Below are positions 20,024 through 64,000 of a stretch of DNA of 64,000 bases, in pieces (positions within the stretch are counted from its first letter, which is position 1; each line of letters starts with the position of its first letter). The stretch spans positions 1,200,501 to 1,264,500 of the forward strand of contig OX335651.1 in the NCBI GenBank assembly GCA_946894095.1, written 5' to 3'. The position numbers were made by a program, and so were the translations under genes. The stretch is from Incurvaria masculella (lineage: Eukaryota; Arthropoda; Insecta; Lepidoptera; Incurvariidae). A model generated the notes under the pieces. The model ran no database searches. It was not told where the DNA came from and saw nothing but the letters and a program-made list of their open reading frames with translations.

Positions 20024-20593
20024 AGCACTTTGCTTCTCCGCATCTTGCAGTTAATCTTGTTTTTAATGTGAAGTGCCCTTGAGTGCAACCTAAGATGTCC
20101 ATAAACATTCGGCAACATGCCACTGCCTACCTGCTAGAAAGCCGCTAAACTTGGGTTTGTCTCGTAACTTCTTTCGGAAGAGAAGAAGCATACGAAATTC
20201 ATTCGTCCTAACTTTAGTTATTTTGCTCAAAATCAAATCGTTTATTCTCACAATGTTTTGTGACGAATAGTGATGTGATGCCAATAAAAACCATCCTTGT
20301 CAACCATATTTCTTTTTTCCTCAGCATTTAAAAGTAAAACTAGGAAAATTAATTAAATTTTCTTGCAGCTCCATGGTGATTTAGAGATTTTTCCGAGAAA
20401 AATGAGAAATTTTAGTACATCTGAATGAAACATTTTTAGTCTCATCCATCCGTCGGCAGGCTTTGTAAATCTCGACTTATTCTATGTCTATGAGTACACT
20501 TGAACATTTCAAAGAGAAAGAATCCGACAATCTCCGGATTACGCCTGCGATACTTCGCGACTTTACGCGTGGCGGCGCCACTTTCGAAACCAC

Positions 20594-20959
20594 ACTGAGA
20601 AAAAAGTAGGCTGACAAAGTGACAAAAATCACGTTGTCAGAAAAAAATTGTTGAAGCATCAAAATAAGTTGTTACTATAACGAATCGAGCTTATTTCTCA
20701 GGACAGCTTTTATTTTGTCAATTGCTTTTTGTCATTGAAACAAAGTCGTATTTGTTACTGTAACAACTTTGGTCACTGTTTGTTAGTGTAACAAAGTGGA
20801 AGTTGCGAGCGCAACAATGTCTAGTATGTTTTGCTAGAATTACTTTGTTAGATTGTATATATGGTCGACAAACTAAAGGTTGTCGTTGCAACCAATTCAC
20901 TATGACGGCTCTCCAGGGTTAAAGTTTCTTTGTTGGGCCAACAATAATTTTTTCTCAGT
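20594..20959. mobile_element. MITE with CACTGAGAAAAAA ends
   Basis: Terminal 13-bp inverted repeats CACTGAGAAAAAA / TTTTTTCTCAGTG. The inside is full of short repeats of GTTACTGTAACAA and AACAAAGT. About 366 bp, non-coding. Confidence 0.65.
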
Positions 20960-22242
20960 GCAAGCCCCGTAGGTGGTGCGTGGTCGCTGGCTTGCTAATA
21001 TTGCGTGCCACAGACACTTTCAGTGCATATATTTGTTATTTTATTTGAGTTAAAGCATTGCCAGTATATATGTTCGTGTAGATCTCGCCTAGACCTACAT
21101 AACGAATGTATACATGTCAGGGGTTGTAGCCAAATAGGAAATAAAGAATGATAAGAGGCCACGGACGGCGAGGCCGCTCGGTTTTGGAGTATTAATCGAA
21201 CTATGGCTCTGTGTACAGTCGTCAATGGCTACAACCACCTATACCACTGAATAGGTCTCGGCAAAGTGTATGTAATGATGTAGGTATGTGTTGAATAAAG
21301 AGTACATTTCATTTGATAGGCACGCACGTAATAAAATTAAGTAGGTAAAAGCATCGCGGCTCGCGGTCTAAGTGAGACTGGCCGTCTAGTTTATTACTTT
21401 GAGCGCAAGAGAGGGGACAGATGTACCTCGAATAAATATGAGCAACTACGATCTTACACGAGTTTTATTCTTCTGCCTGACCTCGCTCTACAAGTCTACT
21501 AGTTCTCCAAGTTCAAGTTATCAAAGTACAGTCCACTCCAAGCAAGCTATCGTCCACATCCTACTTAGCTGCCGCAAACTTAACATAGTTTACGCACATA
21601 GTACATACATGCATGCTAATATACTTTTCACCACTATGCATCCTCACGGTTTTACAATACTAGTTACCCTGAGATTGCATCACACTCCATATTAGGTGCT
21701 TATCGATACTTGTAAAGTCCAATATCACAGATAATATTGATTCACAAGTGTTCAAGTGCTTCCACGCTGGCTGGCTAGACGGCATGGGAGTCGATGGGAG
21801 TGGATGACCTGGCGGCCCCAAAGAGATAATAGCTATGGTGACCAGTTAACGCCTACAGTAAAGATATATATTTTTTAAAGAACGCGTGAAGTTACACTGT
21901 CAGTAACATTCTGAAATATGCGCGGTAATACCTTGACTGACAGGTTTAATATTTTTTTACCAAATTTGGGAAAATAATGGTTTGATCATAGAATTAAGAA
22001 CGAAAAGCCACTTTTCCACCTGCTTGTTTGTAATTCTTGCAATGCTAGCAAGTCCAGGGTTCTGTGAAAAACAGCAATAATGAAATATACAAATCTATAT
22101 ATATATAAAAAGAAGGGTCCAGATTCACAGACTCATCAACGCCCAGGCTAGACCCTTGGACCTAGAAAGTTTAATTTTAGCACAGATGTTCCCTGTATGA
22201 TGTTCACAAGCACTAAGAAAGGATATTTTGAAATTCAACCCC
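20960..22242. other. Intergenic stretch, nothing recognised
   Basis: Upstream of the Cys-rich gene and beyond the alpha-q 3' end. No conserved coding segment, tRNA-like or obvious repeat end was seen. Confidence 0.4.
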
Positions 22243-22637
22243 TTAAGGTGGGCCATCCCGCTCAACTCTCTATACAAACGGGGAAAGAAGATCACGCCGA
22301 TATTTCTTGTCAAAGATCCAAAATTTTGCTCAAAATAGCTTTATTTGATCGAACTAGATGTTGATGACCGTTGGCATTGTACAATTGTGTTTGGTTTCTA
22401 AGTTATAAGGTCTGAAAGTTCGAATTTTTCGCGTGTTTTACACAATAATTTTGGAGGTGGATTACTCAACGATAAAATCCATACATCAGACATAGCTTGT
22501 TTCATGAAAAGTTATAATCAATTTAGTTTTTGTTAGATTTTTTACTGCAGCGGTCGTGGTTTACTTTTAGCTAGAAGTCGTTTTGTAATTAAAATTAACC
22601 GCGAATGAGTTAGTCTCGCCGGGAAGGGACACCTTAA
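22243..22637. mobile_element. TTAA element family E, copy 1
   Basis: Flanked by TTAA (22243-22246 and 22634-22637). Ends GGTGGGCCATCCCGCTCAAC and GCCGGGAAGGGACACC are partial inverted repeats. TTAA duplication is the piggyBac signature. No transposase. A longer version is at 55712-56234. Confidence 0.75.
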
Positions 22638-23626
22638 GGGGTGAAAACATTTGTTTGGAAAATTTATGTTTTGTGGTCCGATTTACTTTAAACTGAGTCT
22701 GATGCTGAGATTCATAGACTTTACTCGTATGTACTTGGCTGAGCCAAAATATGATTTCCGGCTGTCAAATTTGGCATTCGGTCAATATATTTTATGTCCA
22801 AACTGACAGTCGAAAGACAAACTTTGGCTCAGCCAAGTATTGAGGTCCCTTGGTTATTTACTTAGTATGTGGTAGGGTTAATCTCACCTTTGTTGGTTTT
22901 CTATACATTTCAATGTAGCAGTGCCAGTGCAGGAAAGTTCTGATGGCACATGCTTTTATATTTTATTTTATTTTTGTAAAAATTGCCACCAAATGATTAC
23001 GCAGCTGTAATGAGAATGTTTGGATGTTTCTCAATCAATCATGCCATATCGGCTCAAACGATTTTGATTAAATTTGGTAGAGATACATTGTCCTGGATCA
23101 GCATTTTGAACCAGCACTTTGGGATACTTTTTATCCTGAAAATAATTCAGCCCGACATCAGTCCAAACCGACATTGGCACGAGCGTAGCCGGGTACCTTA
23201 GCTAGTCAGACGATAAAAGGCGAATTGCTCTGTGTACCGAAGAGCCGATACATTTTCTCCAAATTAAAATCTGGCGTACTTCTAACATACACCAAGTAAG
23301 TTTGAACGTTTATGGATGTTGCCAGGCACTGCATATGTGAGGGCCAGGACTGCGTCGCGCTTAACATAAAAGAAACATATGATAAAATGCATCCAAATCA
23401 GTTACGCCTAACTACACCTCTTTATCAATAATGAATGAACGAAACACTTAACAGGTTAGATATTATCTTGGGTTTTACCGCAACGCTGTTTCCTTGCAGC
23501 CCAGAATACGAAAATAGGTATCTCCGGGAAGTACTATTAAAATATCTGCACCTTTTCACATTGAACTTAAAATACCATCCATCTGCCTGTGTAAGTAGAA
23601 CAATTCGTAATTCGGGGATTGGTGCA

Positions 23627-23677
23627 CTCTCAATTCCAGAAATCCATGATGAAGACATGGATTTCTGGAATTGAGAG
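23627..23677. repeat. Perfect 22-bp stem hairpin with a 7-nt loop
   Basis: Arms 23627-23648 (CTCTCAATTCCAGAAATCCA..) and 23656-23677 are exact reverse complements with loop ATGAAGA. Too perfect and too short-looped for a typical animal miRNA precursor, but it would fold strongly from either strand. Confidence 0.85.
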
Positions 23678-24259
23678 AGTTGCATGTGGTAAATTCTTTA
23701 ACTGTTTGGAGCAAATCAACTGTCCTAATCAATATGTATGCTTCGAAACCAAAACCTTTTTTCAAACAAAAATCTTCTATAAAAATGAGATGATACTTTT
23801 ATTATTTTAAACTCTTGTAACATTTTAATGGACGGTATCAGATGAAACGTTTTTTAATTGTACCACATTTTTTTAGGATATCGATTAACATTTAAATTTG
23901 AAGACTGCGAAAAATAATACAATTTAATGACAGAAAATTGTGCATTTTGAAGTTCAGTGGTGTGACCTGGTACAACAATCACGAAAAATAATTTCCAATC
24001 ATATTTCGGAATCATCAGAGTAGCTCAGTTGGCCTCAGGGTTGATCTGTGATGTCCAACAATAAAGCAGTGGGATAACCTACTCTTGGGAAATTAAACTG
24101 TTTTAGTTTATACAGCAGCCAAATTGTGTCACAGTAGAACAACAAGAAATTGTGACAAATGGTCAAAATCAGCATTGGATCTATGTTACATACAAATTAA
24201 TTAATTATTTATTTTGATCTTAAATCTTGATCTTAATCAAATTTCATCTTATCTGCCAA

Positions 24260-24880
24260 TTTTGACACAAATGTATGCAAGTAATGACAAGATAGTCGGA
24301 AAACTTGAGAATCATTTTAAGACCCAAGAACTGTCTTTTAATCTCAGCATGCATCAGTCAATGCTGTGATTCGAAACACAATCTTGGGTATTGAGACGAT
24401 TCTCAAGTCTTCCGAACGTCAGTTTTGGCATACAATGTATGAAAGTAATGTAAATTTTGACATAAAATGTTTGCAAGTAATGTCAAGATAGTCGGAAAAC
24501 TTGAGAATCATCTCAAGACCCAAGAACTGTCATTGAATCTCAGCATGCATCAGTCAATGCTGAGAATTTAACACAATCTAGGGTATTGAGACAACTCTCA
24601 AGTCTTCCGACTGTCGATTTTGGCATACAATGTATGAAAGTAATGTCAAGATAGTCGGAAAACTTGAGAATCATCTCAAGACCCAAGAACTGTCTTTGAA
24701 TCTCAGCATGCATCAGTCAATGCTGAGATTCAAACACAATCTTGGGTATTGAGACGATTCTCAAATCTTCAGACTGTCAATTTTGACGAAAATGTATTAC
24801 TTATGTAAAATTTGATTGTCTGAAGACTTGAGAATTGTCTTAAGACCCAAAAACATGCTGAGATTCAAAGAGTGTTCCGG
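24260..24880. repeat. Tandem array of hairpin units, about 3.5 copies
   Basis: Units of about 160-195 bp start near 24262, 24454 and 24621, with a decayed part after 24790. Each is a palindrome: GATAGTCGGAAAACTTGAGA..CTCAAGACCCAAGAAC, a central CAGCATGCATCAGTCAATGC, then the inverse. It lies about 1.3 kb beyond the general alpha-q stop codon, possibly in its 3' UTR. Confidence 0.75.
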
Positions 24881-24889
24881 ATTGAGGAG

Positions 24890-26223
24890 GCCAGAATAAA
24901 ACAGATTTTAGCTGAAAAAAAAATTATATTTTATGAGAAATAATAATTTACAATATTCCCAGCCATCCGTCTTCAGTCGGAACTTAAGCTAACATCCTCA
25001 CAATCTCACACAAAAGATAAAGCAACATTAGACTATAATATACTTTAGCAATATTTTAGTTACATACCCGACTGCTGACTCGACATAGTGACCGGATTGT
25101 CGTTCATCGTATGCGAATACTGTCCTGCCCGACTAAGTTGCCCTCGGTCCAGCGACGCGGCACAACGTGCGGTCACTACATCGAGTCGGACGATACGTTC
25201 CTGTCCTTACTTGTAAAATTGTCACTGTCTGTACAATTGGAATATAAAAATTGAAGTTTACACGTAGAGCAAGCGTGCGACACTCGCGTCAACTCGACAA
25301 TAATCTCGTTACGTGCGACTGGCCGATGTAGGTCACTAATGCTGCCTGAATCTCACAGAAAACCCAATAGTCACACAAGCGTGAACGTAAACACAAATTG
25401 TACAACGGGTTTTGTAATCGTGGAACGCGCAACATTTCGGCATTTCATTGGTTTCCTAGTAAAAAAAGTTTATATCAAATGCATCAAAAATGTCCTTACA
25501 CAACTAACGTAGGTTAACCTACTTCATATGGCTAGCTGAAAATGTGATTTTACACGGATAATATTAGGAAGAAACGAACACCAGATATTGCATACACAAT
25601 GCCTACAAATTTAAGAAAATCATTTTGCGCAAATAACTCGTCAAATAGAATTAAAAAAAACTCTTTCATATAAATATATCCACCTTAAATAATAATATAT
25701 TTTCCAGTAACAAAACCTTCAATGTACAAAAAATAACATATTTTAATTTTAAATATAATAATTTTGCAAATCTCCCAGTGGGCAGGGCGGCGTGTTTCGA
25801 CATCAACTCATTCAAAATGCATAATTAAATATTCACCGTTACATACACGTACATAAAATGTGGATTAAACTCCTCATAAAAAAAGTTGCCATGACTGACA
25901 ATACACAAACCGCGCTGACACCGCAAACTCAACTCGACCGTGTCAATTTTTTTTAAAGCTTCGGGCGAATACAAAAGAAGTGAGCGCCCGGACGACATGA
26001 GGCAGTACCGCCCACTGCACGAACGCCGGCCTTTGATGGGGTCCTCTGATTGGTTTAAATGACTTACGATCTACGCTTATCCTCGTTATGTAAACATTTT
26101 AATGTGAACAAATTCCCGCCCATCGAACATTGTTCATGACTGTACACATTCGTCGTGAAGCTGATGGTTATAGTATGTGTTTTACACAATCACAGATTCG
26201 TGTCGACTCCACACGCTTTGTGC
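24890..26223. other. Probable 3' UTR / flank of the general alpha-q isoform
   Basis: Downstream of the TAA at 26224. I noticed no canonical AATAAA on the gene strand in the first 1.3 kb. A short inverted pair (ACTCGACATAGTGACCG near 25078 and CGGTCACTACATCGAGT near 25175) could form a long hairpin. No coding signal. Confidence 0.4.

Positions 26224-64000
<37,777 letters not shown>

Noticed and set aside
19758..20123. 121-codon minus-strand ORF
   Set aside because: It overlaps the TA-flanked MITE at 19856-20023 and has no recognisable domain, so it is a repeat artefact.

Overview
This is nuclear DNA from an insect, most likely a moth or butterfly. Genes are split into short exons with GT-AG introns, and the introns are packed with tRNA-derived SINEs, TTAA-flanked foldback elements, non-LTR retrotransposon pieces and a Lep1-like repeat of the kind common in Lepidoptera. 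No bacterial operon, CRISPR array, rRNA or intact tRNA gene is visible. All three host genes are on the minus strand; every exon join below was read by eye and checked by codon phase and protein length.

(1) Positions 424-3447 hold a complete three-exon HYPK gene (118 aa), the small partner and regulator of the ribosome-bound NatA N-terminal acetyltransferase. (2) Positions 6722-18096 hold a six-exon gene I cannot name with confidence. Its phases all join to give a 194-aa type I membrane protein: signal peptide, ectodomain with 14 cysteines, one membrane span, and a proline-rich tail with a PPPPY motif. It looks like a small cell-surface receptor; a Grindelwald/TNF-receptor-like identity is only a hypothesis. 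Two of its introns, if retained, would give a soluble ectodomain or a tail-less form. (3) Positions 26224-64000 hold the G protein alpha-q gene, lacking only about 11 N-terminal residues that lie beyond the right edge. Either splice form gives 342 visible residues, matching the family length of 353. Three coding segments exist as pairs of alternative exons of exactly equal length (129, 108 and 83 bp). One member of each pair resembles the Drosophila photoreceptor isoform and the other the general isoform. Alternative splicing can therefore change the switch-I region, the TCAT guanine-binding region and the receptor-facing C terminus.

The rest is repeat-rich. At 1-6700 there are palindromes, a foldback built on a CGTATAAT motif, a 389-bp foldback and a cluster of AP-1-like sites. 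At 9-14.2 kb lie a palindromic array with six TGACGTCA octamers and a retrotransposon nested in a foldback element. At 16-25 kb there is a run of MITEs and a tandem array of hairpins. Between the two alternative last exons of the alpha-q gene (26-35 kb) are twin TTAA elements, a decayed reverse transcriptase and a 100-bp tandem array of about 12 copies. The introns at 35-64 kb hold SINEs, more MITEs and a young 5'-truncated Jockey-type element with an open reverse transcriptase frame and a perfect 9-bp target duplication.

The most interesting items are the triple alternative-exon layout with its candidate splicing-control sequences (a CU-rich tract next to exon 7b and a hairpin element between exons 4b and 4a), and the unassigned Cys-rich membrane protein.
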